Positions 22,379-30,501 of a stretch of 33,860 nucleotides of DNA are shown one piece after another. Under the pieces are notes generated by a model, which worked only from the letters and a program-made list of their open reading frames with translations, had not been told where the DNA came from and ran no database searches. The stretch is from Acidimicrobiia bacterium (GTDB lineage Bacteria; Actinomycetota; Acidimicrobiia; Acidimicrobiales; Acidimicrobilacustridaceae). The stretch lies in NCBI GenBank assembly GCA_020832495.1, contig JAFIEP010000020.1:1-33860 (forward strand), given 5' to 3'. Both the position numbers and the translations under genes were made by a program. Within the stretch, counting starts at the first letter, position 1. Each line of letters starts with the position of its first letter.

Positions 22379-22441
22379 GGGTTCTTGCGTACGTCTCGCG
22401 GGTCGGGGCCTCGGGTCCTCGCGAACGTACGCAGGAATCCC
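22379..22441. repeat. 63-nt imperfect hairpin between convergent genes (bidirectional terminator or REP-like)
   Basis: GGGTTCTTGCGTACGT (22379-22394) pairs with ACGTACGCAGGAATCCC (22425-22441) with an uninterrupted 8-bp core GCGTACGT/ACGTACGC. The inner arms CTCGCGGGTC and GGTCCTCGCGA also pair with small bulges. It lies between the TetR stop and the hydrolase stop (22448), where a shared terminator would be. There is no T-run, and the length and symmetry also fit a REP-like or small mobile repeat. Confidence 0.6.
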
Positions 22442-22447
22442 GGGGTC

Positions 22448-24139
22448 TCAGGAGCCCTCCGGCACCTGCACCGTGGGCAGTTCGATATGGGCGAACTCCA
22501 CCTCGATGCGGCCACCGAGGCGCGGCTCCGCGTAGGCCACGGTGGTGGCCACCAGCTGCAGGGTCAACGGGACGCCGGGGTCGGTGCGGTGGGCGATGAT
22601 CTCGAGCGGCACTCTCGTGGTGCGCACCTCACCGTCGAGCACCACCTCGACGGGCGTGACCTGGTTGCCGATCACGAATCCGGTGGCCTCGTCGACAAGC
22701 TGGGCGAACACCCGGGTCGGACGCTCCCCTGCGGGGGCGGTGCCGTAGTAGGTGAGCTCGAGAAGGGGCGCTCCGACGACCAGCGTCGGATCGTCGGGCA
22801 CGTCGATGGTCACCTCGACGGCATTGGCCGCTCTCGCCGGCGTGATCGGCAGCACCAGACCCCGGAGGATGTCGTCGGCATCGCCGGCGTCGGTGGGCTC
22901 GAGCGGACCGGAGCCACCCTCTGCCACCAGGTCGAGCTGACCGCTGCCGGCCGCTTCGATGGCCGTGGCGGACTCGAGCGGATACCCGTCCGCCGCAATC
23001 ACCGTCCCGTGCTGGTCGATCAGCTGCACCGAGGGGCCAAGATCGACGCGATCGTCGAGCAGGACCCAGCGGCGGAGCCAGTCGATGGCCGCCTCACCGA
23101 GTCGGTCGATGTCGCCTTCTTCGGTCAGACACGTGCCGTGCCCACCGCAGTACCACAGCATCGACACCGGGACACCGGCGTCGCGCAGGAGTTCGTAGTT
23201 GGTCACCGCCTCGTCCAAGGTGAACAGCGTGTCGACGGTGCCGTGCACCAGGAGGGTGGGAGCAGTGATGTCAGCCACAACTGCGGCGGGACCGCGGGCC
23301 TCGAACCACTCCACGAGCGCCGGGTCGATGGCACCGTTGGCCTGCCCTGCTTCGAGAGCGGCCGTGACCTCGGGAGCCACCGACTCCTCGCCGGCGATCT
23401 CGACCAGGAAGGTGGACCATCCCAGCTTCGGGGTGTCTGCCTTGAACAGGCTGGTACGCAGCGAGTGCCACGCAATGATGGGCACCAGCGCATCGATTCG
23501 GCAGTCGACCGCCGCCGCCACCAGTTGGATGCCACCGCCGTAGCTCCCCCCCACCATGCCGATCCGCGGATCGCCGGGTGCATCGAGCAGTACCGACGGT
23601 TGGTCAGCTACCCAGTCGAGGAGCACCGACACGTCACGACCTTCGGTCTTGGGGTCGTTGACCTGCGCCTGCCCACCAGATGAGCCGAAGCCGCGCGGAT
23701 CCCACGTCAACACGTGAAACCCGGCGTCGTTGAGACTGGAGATGTTCAGCGCGCCGAACACGCCCACGGTGTCGGGATCGGTGTCGCCCGGCAACGACCA
23801 GCCCGGCCCCATGAGGACCACCGGGGCGTCGCCGTCGCCGTCGGGTACGGGGAACCAGTTGGCGCGGATGGTGGTCCCGTCGAACGACACCAGGTCGACC
23901 GCGACATCGGAGTCGGCCACCGGCATTGTCTCGGGGGCCCCGGACGGCGAGTGGTCACACGGCGGACGCTCCCACGCCCCTGCGCCGCCACCCTCCACCG
24001 ACTGTTGGCTGGCGGCGGTGCTCGTGGTGGTCCCCGACGCGCCGTCGAGGTCGCCGTCAGATGCGCAGGCGGTGAGCACGAGGCACAGCGCACCGAGTGT
24101 GAACGCCAGCCGGCGGCCACCAACATTTATTCGTTGCAT
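22448..24139 (-). CDS. S15/CocE-like alpha/beta-hydrolase lipoprotein
   Basis: The protein has 563 residues from an ATG at 24139. The signal peptide FTLGALCLVLTAC ends in a lipobox Cys, so the protein is anchored outside, followed by a Ser/Thr/Gly spacer. The alpha/beta-hydrolase core resembles X-Pro dipeptidyl-peptidase S15/CocE enzymes: VLTWDPRGFGSSGG as oxyanion strand, MVGGSYGGGIQLVAA with the nucleophile Ser, PTLLVHGTVDTLFTLDEAV with the catalytic Asp, and WYCGGHGTCL with the His. The last 150 residues are a beta-rich C-terminal domain of the kind S15 proteins carry (PLLELTYYGTAPAG, RVFAQLVDEATGFVIGNQ). Substrates could be peptides or esters. The gene is divergent from the TetR-MpaB pair across 168 bp containing palindromes, so that TetR may regulate it. 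Confidence 0.88.
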   Translation of the reverse strand: MQRINVGGRRLAFTLGALCLVLTACASDGDLDGASGTTTSTAASQQSVEGGGAGAWERPPCDHSPSGAPETMPVADSDVAVDLVSFDGTTIRANWFPVPDGDGDAPVVLMGPGWSLPGDTDPDTVGVFGALNISSLNDAGFHVLTWDPRGFGSSGGQAQVNDPKTEGRDVSVLLDWVADQPSVLLDAPGDPRIGMVGGSYGGGIQLVAAAVDCRIDALVPIIAWHSLRTSLFKADTPKLGWSTFLVEIAGEESVAPEVTAALEAGQANGAIDPALVEWFEARGPAAVVADITAPTLLVHGTVDTLFTLDEAVTNYELLRDAGVPVSMLWYCGGHGTCLTEEGDIDRLGEAAIDWLRRWVLLDDRVDLGPSVQLIDQHGTVIAADGYPLESATAIEAAGSGQLDLVAEGGSGPLEPTDAGDADDILRGLVLPITPARAANAVEVTIDVPDDPTLVVGAPLLELTYYGTAPAGERPTRVFAQLVDEATGFVIGNQVTPVEVVLDGEVRTTRVPLEIIAHRTDPGVPLTLQLVATTVAYAEPRLGGRIEVEFAHIELPTVQVPEGS

Positions 24140-24249
24140 GGAGAATTTCTAGTCGACGGCGTGTCCGGGAGCAACGGGCATGGCTCCGGCGGGCGTCGAC
24201 TGCGGGCCGCCGCGGCCGAGATCTCGTGGACACCGCGACCTGCAGAGTA

Positions 24250-24292
24250 CCTGTGTGCACAGGGCGTCGCTTGCGAGCAGACAAACAATCTG
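24250..24292. promoter_or_regulatory. Two palindromes in the divergent hydrolase/TetR promoter region
   Basis: CCTGTG-TG-CACAGG (24250-24263) and CAGA-CAAACAA-TCTG (24278-24292) lie 15-57 bp before the ATG at 24308. TetR regulators often bind such palindromes next to their own gene, so these are operator candidates that could control both directions. The second is AT-rich and may overlap the plus-strand promoter. Confidence 0.4.
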
Positions 24293-24307
24293 TAAGTGTG
24301 TGCAGTT

Positions 24308-24874
24308 ATGTCGACTGCGCTCCTCGCTCCCGACGACGGGCGACGCCTCCGGGGCGACGCCAGCCGCCGCCGCATCCTCGATGCCGCCACCGAGGTGATC
24401 GCCGAGCGAGGCGTGGCCTCGGTCACCCACCGGGCGGTGGCCGAAGCCGCCGGCGTCCCCCTCGCTCGGGTCTCCTACCACTACCCCCGGGTGGATGACC
24501 TGCTCGTGGCCGCAGCGCGGCAGTACCTGGCCGGGTTCGACGCACGACTGGTGACCATGGCCGCCTCGGCCCGCGTCGGCGAGCAGCCCGTGGTGGACGC
24601 CTGCACCGACTTCCTCCACGAACTCGTCACCACCGGCGCACGCGACTTCCTCGCCGTCGTCGAGATCCGCCTGGCCCTGCACGCCCGCGGCCTCACCGTC
24701 GAGGACACCGCCGTGCTCGAGGTGGTGCAGTCGTTCGGCGCGGACGACACCAGTGCCGCCGCAATCGTGGCCGCCATGTTCGGCTTCGCCGTACTGGCGG
24801 CAACATCCCCTGCGCCTGTGCCACGCACGCAGGTGCGGGACCTGGTCGCCACCGTGTTGGGGATGGCCTCGTGA
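24308..24874 (+). CDS. TetR family regulator
   Basis: The protein has 188 residues from an ATG at 24308. The HTH region is SRRRILDAATEVIAERGVAS, then VTHRAVAEAAGVPLARVSYH and YPRVDDLLVAAARQY, where the usual YHYF is YHYP. The ligand domain is helical and short. Its TGA overlaps the GTG of the oxygenase gene (GTGA, 24871-24874), so regulator and enzyme are translationally coupled, a strong sign that it controls its own operon. Palindromes lie just upstream, between it and the divergent hydrolase gene. The inducer is unknown; substrates of the MpaB-like oxygenase are reasonable candidates. Confidence 0.92.
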   Translation: MSTALLAPDDGRRLRGDASRRRILDAATEVIAERGVASVTHRAVAEAAGVPLARVSYHYPRVDDLLVAAARQYLAGFDARLVTMAASARVGEQPVVDACTDFLHELVTTGARDFLAVVEIRLALHARGLTVEDTAVLEVVQSFGADDTSAAAIVAAMFGFAVLAATSPAPVPRTQVRDLVATVLGMAS

Positions 24875-25911
24875 GCGAACGACCGGCCACTCCCTCAGAC
24901 AACGGCACCCCAGCCGACCGGACCGAGACGAAGGACGGGTCCGGCACGAGCGAGACCTCCGACACCACCGCCCGCAACGCAGGCCGACGATCCGCAGCCG
25001 TGGGGGCGCCACTCGGACCTGGATCGGTGCTGTGGCGCATCGCCGGCGACCCGCGTGGACTGCTCCCGGGCAGCGCGGCGGGGATCATGCAGCTGATGCT
25101 CCCGGGCCTCGGTGCCGGGGTCACCGACCACTCCAATTTCTTCGACGATCCCTTCGACCGCATCTTCAGGTCGATCCCCTACATCTGGGGCAGCATCTTC
25201 AGCGAGGACGGCGACGAGGCCGACCGCCGGGGCCGCCAGATCCGCGACTTCCACCCCGACATCAAGGGCACCGACCACCACGGCAATCGCTACCACGCCC
25301 TCGATCCCGACATCTTCTGGTGGGCGCACGCCACCTTCACCTGGGAGTTCTTCCGGGCGCGGGAGTTGTTCTTCCCGCTGCCGTTCCGGCGAGCGGAGCA
25401 GGAGCAGCTCTACGCCGAGACCGTCACCTGGTACCGCCGCTACGGAGTGAGCGACCGGCCAGTACCTGCCACCCTCGACGACTTCCGGCGACGGTTCGAC
25501 GAGATCTGCCGTACCGAGCTGGAGGTCACCCCGGCGGTGGCCTGGGTGCTCGACCCCGAGAAGAACCCGGCAGCCGGGGGCGACTCGATCCGCCTGCCCG
25601 GGCCGCTCTCACCGCTCAGCGGGCTGGCCACCCGGGCGGGTGCCGGGCTCCGTCGGGCCCTGGTGCTCGGTGTCATGCCCGACGTGGTCCGTCGCCGGCT
25701 CGAGGTCGACTGGTCGAACGCTGATCGGGCCACCTTCCTGTGGGCCTGCGGGATGTTGCGAAGCATGGACCCTGCGATCCGTCGCGGTGCCCTCGGCAGC
25801 CTGTTCCCCGAAGGCACACCCCGCACCGATCCCCGCGACCCGACTCGGGTGATGATCGCCGGGCCGGGCCTGCGCCAAGGCGCGACCACCCGCACGGCCG
25901 CCGCCAGCTGA
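24871..25911 (+). CDS. MpaB-family (DUF2236) oxygenase
   Basis: The protein has 346 residues from a GTG at 24871 that overlaps the TetR stop by 4 nt. The family includes the fungal ER oxygenase MpaB and the bacterial rubber oxygenase Lcp, which use haem to cleave C=C bonds. Diagnostic blocks are SVLWRIAGDPRGLLPGSAAG, QLMLPGLGAGVTDHS, IRDFHPDIKGTDHHGNRYHA with several possible iron-ligand His, and DPDIFWWAHATFTWEFFRAR. The first 45 residues are a low-complexity Ser/Thr/Asp-rich tail. No signal peptide is visible, so it should be cytoplasmic. Coupling to TetR points to inducible use on a lipid-like or terpenoid compound. The substrate is unknown. Confidence 0.88.
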   Translation: MSERPATPSDNGTPADRTETKDGSGTSETSDTTARNAGRRSAAVGAPLGPGSVLWRIAGDPRGLLPGSAAGIMQLMLPGLGAGVTDHSNFFDDPFDRIFRSIPYIWGSIFSEDGDEADRRGRQIRDFHPDIKGTDHHGNRYHALDPDIFWWAHATFTWEFFRARELFFPLPFRRAEQEQLYAETVTWYRRYGVSDRPVPATLDDFRRRFDEICRTELEVTPAVAWVLDPEKNPAAGGDSIRLPGPLSPLSGLATRAGAGLRRALVLGVMPDVVRRRLEVDWSNADRATFLWACGMLRSMDPAIRRGALGSLFPEGTPRTDPRDPTRVMIAGPGLRQGATTRTAAAS

Positions 25912-25950
25912 CGGCGCCGACCCACCACCGCCGTCGCTGCCAACCGGCTC

Positions 25951-26008
25951 TGCGCGCAACCACGTACCCATGCGGTACCCCAGGGCACACAGGATCCCGG
26001 GCCGGCGG
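25951..26008. repeat. Intergenic hairpin-bearing repeat, copy A
   Basis: It lies 40 bp after the MpaB stop. It aligns with 30351-30407 through GCGCGCAAC, CGGT, CCCAG, CAG, CCCGG and GGCGG in the same order and spacing. The central stem is GTACC (25964-25968) with GGTAC (25974-25978). The corresponding stem in copy B has other bases that still pair. The outer stem of copy B is not kept here. Confidence 0.45.
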
Positions 26009-26073
26009 ACCGTGCCGCACCCCGCCGTGCAGCGATGCGAGCACTGCCGTCGGGTGGGTGGCAGGATCTCCGG

Positions 26074-26781
26074 ATGACCGCACCATCGCCCACGGACCCT
26101 GCCGCGCCCGATCACGCGGTCGCCTATCGCGAGCTCCGCTCCCGGGTGAGCGACCTGGTCGCCGCCATCGACACCGACACCGCCGAACGACGGGCACCAG
26201 CCACGCCGGACTGGCGGATCAAGGACGTGCTCGCCCACCTCGTGGGCGTGAGCGCCGACGTCATGGCCGGCAACCTCGATGGCGCCGGCACCGACGCCTG
26301 GACCGACGTGCAGGTGGCCACCCGCAAGGATCGCACCGTGCGGGAACTGCTCGACGAGTGGGACGACGTCGGCAGCCGACTCGAGGAGATCATCCCCGCC
26401 ATCCCCGAGGGTCCCCGGGGCCAACTCGTCTTCGACGCCGTCACCCACGAGCACGACCTGCGCGGCGCGCTCGACCAGCCCGGGGCTCGCGACAGCGCGG
26501 CGCTGGCCATCGGCTTCGGGTGGGCAGCCGACGTCGTGTCCATGGTGCGGACGGGCGGCGACCTCGGCACACTCGTGCTGGCCACCGAGGTCGGCGACTG
26601 GCCGGCCGGTGAGGGACCGCCCGTGGCGACCGTACGGGCCAGCCGCTTCGAGTTGCTGCGCGCCATGACCGGCCGGCGCAGCCCGGCACAGATCGCCGCC
26701 CTCGACTGGGACGACCCCACCGGACTCGAACCAGACCGACTCAGGTTCCTCGGAGGTCGCAGCACCGAGCTGGTCGAATGA
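26074..26781 (+). CDS. Maleylpyruvate isomerase N-terminal (DinB-like) domain protein
   Basis: The protein has 235 residues from an ATG at 26074, with AGGA 8 nt upstream and a CAGGAT box 6 nt before the start. The fold is the DinB/MPI four-helix bundle, often metal-binding and used with mycothiol in Actinomycetota. Residues 15-60 carry AYRELRSRVSDLVAAI, then RRAPATPDWRIKDVLAHLVG with the typical TP-W-KD-L-AHL motif and metal-site His. FDAVTHEHDLRGAL (about 130-143) supplies the second and third His. The C-terminal FELLRAMTGRRSPAQIAALDW is the mycothiol-type SCP2-like ending. Its TGA overlaps the ATG of the GH3 gene (26778-26781), so they form an operon. A mycothiol-dependent isomerase or transferase is likely. 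The substrate is open. Confidence 0.85.
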   Translation: MTAPSPTDPAAPDHAVAYRELRSRVSDLVAAIDTDTAERRAPATPDWRIKDVLAHLVGVSADVMAGNLDGAGTDAWTDVQVATRKDRTVRELLDEWDDVGSRLEEIIPAIPEGPRGQLVFDAVTHEHDLRGALDQPGARDSAALAIGFGWAADVVSMVRTGGDLGTLVLATEVGDWPAGEGPPVATVRASRFELLRAMTGRRSPAQIAALDWDDPTGLEPDRLRFLGGRSTELVE

Positions 26782-29228
26782 CCGTGACCGACCGCATCGA
26801 ACAATGGCTGGCCGAGCTGACGCTGGCGGAGAAGTGCCTCCTGCTGGCCGGCGCCACCAGTTGGCGCACCCATGCCATCGACCGGCTCGACATCCCGGCG
26901 ATGAAGATGTCCGACGGCCCGAACGGTGTGCGCGGCGAGTTCTCCGCCGACGACCGCACCCCCTCGGTGGTGGTGCCCGTCGGCATCTCCCAGGGCGCGA
27001 CGTGGGATCCGGACCTCGTCGGGCAGCTCGGCGACCTGCTCGGACGGGAGGCCCGGCGCAAGGCCACCCACGTCCTGCTCGCCCCGGCGGTGAACCTCCA
27101 CCGCACGCCCGTCGGGGGACGCACCTTCGAGTACTTCTCGGAGGATCCCGAGCTGACCGCCGCGCTGGCTGTGGCCACCGTGCGCGCCGTGCAGGCCCAC
27201 GACGTGGCCGTCACCGTGAAGCACTTCGCCGCCAACGACACCGAGGTGGACCGACACACCGTCGACGTTGCCGTCGACGAGCGGGTCCTGCGCGAGCTCT
27301 ACCTGCTGCCCTTCGAGGCCACCGTGCGTGACAGCGGCGCATGGGGGGTCATGTCCGCCTACAACCAGCTCGGCGGGCACTACTGCGCCGCCAACCGCTG
27401 GCTGCTCACCGACGTGCTCCGGGAGGAATGGGGTTTCGATGGGATGGTGGTGTCCGACTGGTACGGCGCCCACGACGCAGCGGCGTCGGCCCGTGCTGGC
27501 CTGTCGGTCGACATGCCCGGCCCGCCCCGTGTCTACGGTCCCGCGCTCGAGGCGGCCGTTGCCGACGGCGCTGTCGAGGAGCACACCGTGGACGCGCTGG
27601 TGCGTGACGTCCTCGTCCTCATCGAACGAACGCACGCCGTGGAACGCTCGCTCGACGACCCCGAGCAGTCGGTCGACGACCCCGACGAGCGAGCACTCTG
27701 CCGCCGGGCGGCGGTGAGCGGCACGGTGCTGGCCCGCAACGTCGACGGTGCGCTCCCCCTCGCCGACGGGAGCACCCCGACGTCGGTGGCCCTGGTGGGC
27801 CCGAACGCAGCGGCCACCCGCACCATGGGTGGCGGCAGCTCGTCGCTGCGGTCGCTGCCCAGCCGCTCCATCCTCGAGGCGCTCGGCGAACGCCTGCCCG
27901 GGCTCGTCTTCGAGCCGGGCTGCACCATCGACAAACACACGCCCATCCCACCGCCGGATCGGCTGGTGGGCCCCGACGGCACGCCGGGACTGGAGCTGAC
28001 CTTCACCAACGGCTTCGACACCGACGTCGAACCGGCGCACGTCAGCCGTACGAGTGAGGGGCTCATCCGCTTCTTCGGTTCGGTGCCCGCCGGGGTGGGA
28101 CCAGGGCCCTGCACCCTGCGCGTCCGAGGTGCCTACCTCCCGACCGGCGACGGGGTCCACGAGGTGGGCATCATCGTCACCGGTCGGCCGTCGGTGCGCG
28201 TCGGTGATGTGGTCCTCGCCCGAGGCGGGGAACAACTCCCCACCGGCAGCGCCTTCTACGGCCTGGCCTCCGAGGAACAGCTGGCCGCCGTCGAGTGCCG
28301 GGCCGGCGAACCGGTGGCCATCGACGTCGAGCTGCGCATGCGTGAGCCATTTGCCGGCATCCGGTTGGGGGTGCGGCCACCGGTCGACACCGACATGATG
28401 ACGCGTGCTGTCGAGGCAGCCCGGGAAGCGGACGCCGCCGTGGTGGTGGTGGGCACCACCGACGAATGGGAGACCGAGGGCAGCGACCGCAGCACCATCG
28501 ACCTACCGGGCGAGCAGGACGAGCTCGTGCGACGTGTCGCTGCGGTGAACGACCGCACCATCGTGGTGGTGAACGCCGGTTCACCGGTGGCCATGCCCTG
28601 GGTGGACGATGTGGCTGCGGTGGTCCTGCCCTTCTTCGGCGGCATGGAGACCGGCGATGCCGTGGCCGAGGTGCTCCTCGGCGACTCCGACCCCGGGGGC
28701 CGGCTGCCCATCACCTTCCCGCGCCGGCTCGAGGACGCTCCCGCCTGGCCGCACTATCGCCCGGTCGACGGCGTCCAGCACTACCGGGAGGGGTTCGGCA
28801 TCGGCTATCGGGGCCACGACCGCAGTGGGGTGGCACCGCTGTTCCCCTTCGGGCACGGCCTCTCCTACGGCGACGCCGACTGGGCCCCGGCGAGAGCCTC
28901 CGCCATCCAGGTGGGCCCCGACGATGACATCACCGTCACCGTGCCCGTCACTGCCACGGGGGCTCGCCACGCCACCGTCGTGGTGCAGGGGTACGTGGCT
29001 CCCGTCGACCCGCCGGTGGATCGTGAGCCCAAGGCGCTGCGTCGGTGGACCAAGGCGGTGGTGCCGGCCGGCGAAACGACGGAGCTGGAGCTGGTGTTCG
29101 ACCGGGGGGCGTTCCGCCGCTGGGATCCCGACACCGCCGACTGGGTGGTGGACTCGGGGTTCTACGACCTGCTGATCGCCGCCTCGGCCACCGACATCCG
29201 CTCCACGCTGCGCATCGAGGTGACCTGA
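26778..29228 (+). CDS. Glycoside hydrolase family 3 beta-glucosidase with PA14 domain
   Basis: The protein has 816 residues from an ATG overlapping the previous stop (ATGA). Family 3 enzymes remove terminal beta-linked sugars in a retaining mechanism. The N-terminal barrel shows MSDGPNGVRGEF, the VKHFAANDTEVDRH substrate-binding segment, and MVVSDWYG with the nucleophile Asp227. The second domain contains VVVVGTTDEWETEGSDRSTI with acid/base candidate Glu567. Between them, about residues 395-540, a PA14-like insertion is visible (GLELTFTNGFDTDVEPAHVS onward). The C-terminus (about 690-816) is fibronectin-III-like, as usual. There is no signal peptide, so it probably acts on imported oligosaccharides or glycosides. 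Its length is normal. Pairing with an MPI-fold protein is unusual. Confidence 0.93.
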   Translation: MTVTDRIEQWLAELTLAEKCLLLAGATSWRTHAIDRLDIPAMKMSDGPNGVRGEFSADDRTPSVVVPVGISQGATWDPDLVGQLGDLLGREARRKATHVLLAPAVNLHRTPVGGRTFEYFSEDPELTAALAVATVRAVQAHDVAVTVKHFAANDTEVDRHTVDVAVDERVLRELYLLPFEATVRDSGAWGVMSAYNQLGGHYCAANRWLLTDVLREEWGFDGMVVSDWYGAHDAAASARAGLSVDMPGPPRVYGPALEAAVADGAVEEHTVDALVRDVLVLIERTHAVERSLDDPEQSVDDPDERALCRRAAVSGTVLARNVDGALPLADGSTPTSVALVGPNAAATRTMGGGSSSLRSLPSRSILEALGERLPGLVFEPGCTIDKHTPIPPPDRLVGPDGTPGLELTFTNGFDTDVEPAHVSRTSEGLIRFFGSVPAGVGPGPCTLRVRGAYLPTGDGVHEVGIIVTGRPSVRVGDVVLARGGEQLPTGSAFYGLASEEQLAAVECRAGEPVAIDVELRMREPFAGIRLGVRPPVDTDMMTRAVEAAREADAAVVVVGTTDEWETEGSDRSTIDLPGEQDELVRRVAAVNDRTIVVVNAGSPVAMPWVDDVAAVVLPFFGGMETGDAVAEVLLGDSDPGGRLPITFPRRLEDAPAWPHYRPVDGVQHYREGFGIGYRGHDRSGVAPLFPFGHGLSYGDADWAPARASAIQVGPDDDITVTVPVTATGARHATVVVQGYVAPVDPPVDREPKALRRWTKAVVPAGETTELELVFDRGAFRRWDPDTADWVVDSGFYDLLIAASATDIRSTLRIEVT

Positions 29229-29252
29229 GCGGCCGGCGGCAGCGGCGGTCGC

Positions 29253-29270
29253 TCTCGTTCTGACACGAGA
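29253..29270 (+). terminator. Weak hairpin after the GH3 gene
   Basis: TCTCGT (29253-29258) and ACGAGA (29265-29270) form a 6-bp stem with a 6-nt loop, 25 nt after the GH3 stop. No T-run follows, so this is only a possible terminator. Confidence 0.3.
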
Positions 29271-29340
29271 AACGGTGCGATAGAGCACCACAACTTGTAG
29301 TAGTTCGCCAGGACACCACGGTGATGACTCGGCACCGACG

Positions 29341-29346
29341 TAGCAT
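29341..29346 (+). promoter_or_regulatory. -10 box for a leaderless transporter transcript
   Basis: TAGCAT is followed by 7 nt and the GTG at 29354. There is no Shine-Dalgarno. This supports the start at 29354 rather than the in-frame ATGs at 29321, 29324 and 29345. Confidence 0.5.
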
Positions 29347-29353
29347 GACGGCG

Positions 29354-30325
29354 GTGGACGTGCTCGAACGCCGCCAGGTGTTGGTCTACCTGGCTGCGGT
29401 GGCGGTCGGGCTGGGGCTCGGCACGGCACTCAGCGACGCCGCCACCCGGCTCGAGGTCCTGGTGTGGCCCGCCCTGGCCGTACTGCTATTGGTGACGTTC
29501 ACCCAGATTCCGCTGGCCCGCCTGCCCTCGGCGGTGCGCGACGTGCGGTTCGTCGGCGCCGTGGTGGCCGGCAACCTGGTGCTCATGCCGGCGGTGGTGG
29601 CCGTGCTGTTGCCGCTGGCCCCGGCCGACACCGCGGTGCGCGTCGGCATCGTGCTGGTCCTGGTGGCCCCGTGCACCGACTGGTACCTCACCTTCACCCA
29701 CCTCGCCGGCGGCGACACCAACCGGGCGCTGGCCGTGACGCCGATCAACCTGGCCCTGCAGCTCTTGCTGCTCCCGGTGTACGTGCGGCTGCTGACCGGC
29801 GAGGACGTGGTGGGCGCCGTCGGGTTCGGCTCGGCGGTGACCGTGTTCACCACGCTGATCCTCGTGCCGTTGCTCCTGGCCTGGTTGCTGCAGCGCCGAG
29901 CGGAGGGGTCACCGCGTGCTGAGCACGCCCTGACCCGAGCGGCCAGCCTCCCCGTACCCCTCGTCGCCGTCGTGGTGCTCCTCGTCGCCATCACGCAGGT
30001 GGACGCTGTCGAGGGATCGCTCGACCTGCTGGCGCCGGTGGCCTTGGTCTTCGTGGGCTTCCTGGTCGCTGCGCTGGTCGTCGGTCGGATCCTCGGAGGC
30101 GCCACCCGGCTTGACGACGGCGCGAAGCGGTCGCTGATGTTCAGCCTCGGTACCCGTAACTCGTTCGTGGTGTTGCCCTTCGCCCTGGCCCTCCCCGAGG
30201 TGTGGGCGCTGGCGACCGTGGTGATCGTGCTGCAGTCGTTGGTCGAGCTCGTCGGCATGACGGTCTACCTACGGGTGGTGCCGGCGCTCACCGGGGATCG
30301 TCGCAGCATCGGCGACCCACCCTGA
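29354..30325 (+). CDS. ACR3/bile-acid-symporter-type transporter (arsenic-resistance-like)
   Basis: The protein has 323 residues from a GTG at 29354. Ten hydrophobic helices fill the protein, with the SBF/ACR3 pattern. LVAPCTDWYLTFTHLAGGDT (around 110-130) is the signature loop of the ACR3-like subfamily, and GTRNSFVVLPFALALPE near the C-terminus is the second signature (usually G.RN..VALP). Proteins of this subfamily are often annotated as arsenic resistance proteins that export arsenite or related anions. There is no ArsR regulator or arsenate reductase nearby, so the substrate could be another organic anion. Other starts would add up to eleven basic residues. It is monocistronic, with a hairpin repeat after it. 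Confidence 0.85.
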   Translation: MDVLERRQVLVYLAAVAVGLGLGTALSDAATRLEVLVWPALAVLLLVTFTQIPLARLPSAVRDVRFVGAVVAGNLVLMPAVVAVLLPLAPADTAVRVGIVLVLVAPCTDWYLTFTHLAGGDTNRALAVTPINLALQLLLLPVYVRLLTGEDVVGAVGFGSAVTVFTTLILVPLLLAWLLQRRAEGSPRAEHALTRAASLPVPLVAVVVLLVAITQVDAVEGSLDLLAPVALVFVGFLVAALVVGRILGGATRLDDGAKRSLMFSLGTRNSFVVLPFALALPEVWALATVVIVLQSLVELVGMTVYLRVVPALTGDRRSIGDPP

Positions 30326-30350
30326 CCCGGACGAGCCCTGCACACCCGAC

Positions 30351-30407
30351 CGCGCGCAACCAACCACCGAATCGGTGGCCCAGTGCGCGCAGTCGCCCGG
30401 CATGGCG
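30351..30407. repeat. Intergenic hairpin-bearing repeat, copy B
   Basis: It starts 26 bp after the transporter stop. GCGCGCA (30352-30358) pairs perfectly with TGCGCGC (30384-30390), enclosing CCACCG (30364-30369) with CGGTGG (30373-30378). It aligns with 25951-26008 (shared GCGCGCAAC, CGGT, CCCAG, CAG, CCCGG, GGCGG). Both copies follow the stop of a plus-strand gene, so a terminator-like or REP-like role is possible. Confidence 0.5.
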
Positions 30408-30501
30408 GGGTCGGCCACCGACGCAGACTCCACTGATGCAGCGCAACCGGTCAGGACACTCGGGCGACGCACTCGACCCGACAGCGTGCGACGATGGGCC
30501 G

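Noticed and set aside
29354-30325. An arsenic-resistance operon around the ACR3-like transporter
   Set aside because: No ArsR, ArsC or other ars gene lies nearby, so only the transporter family can be stated.
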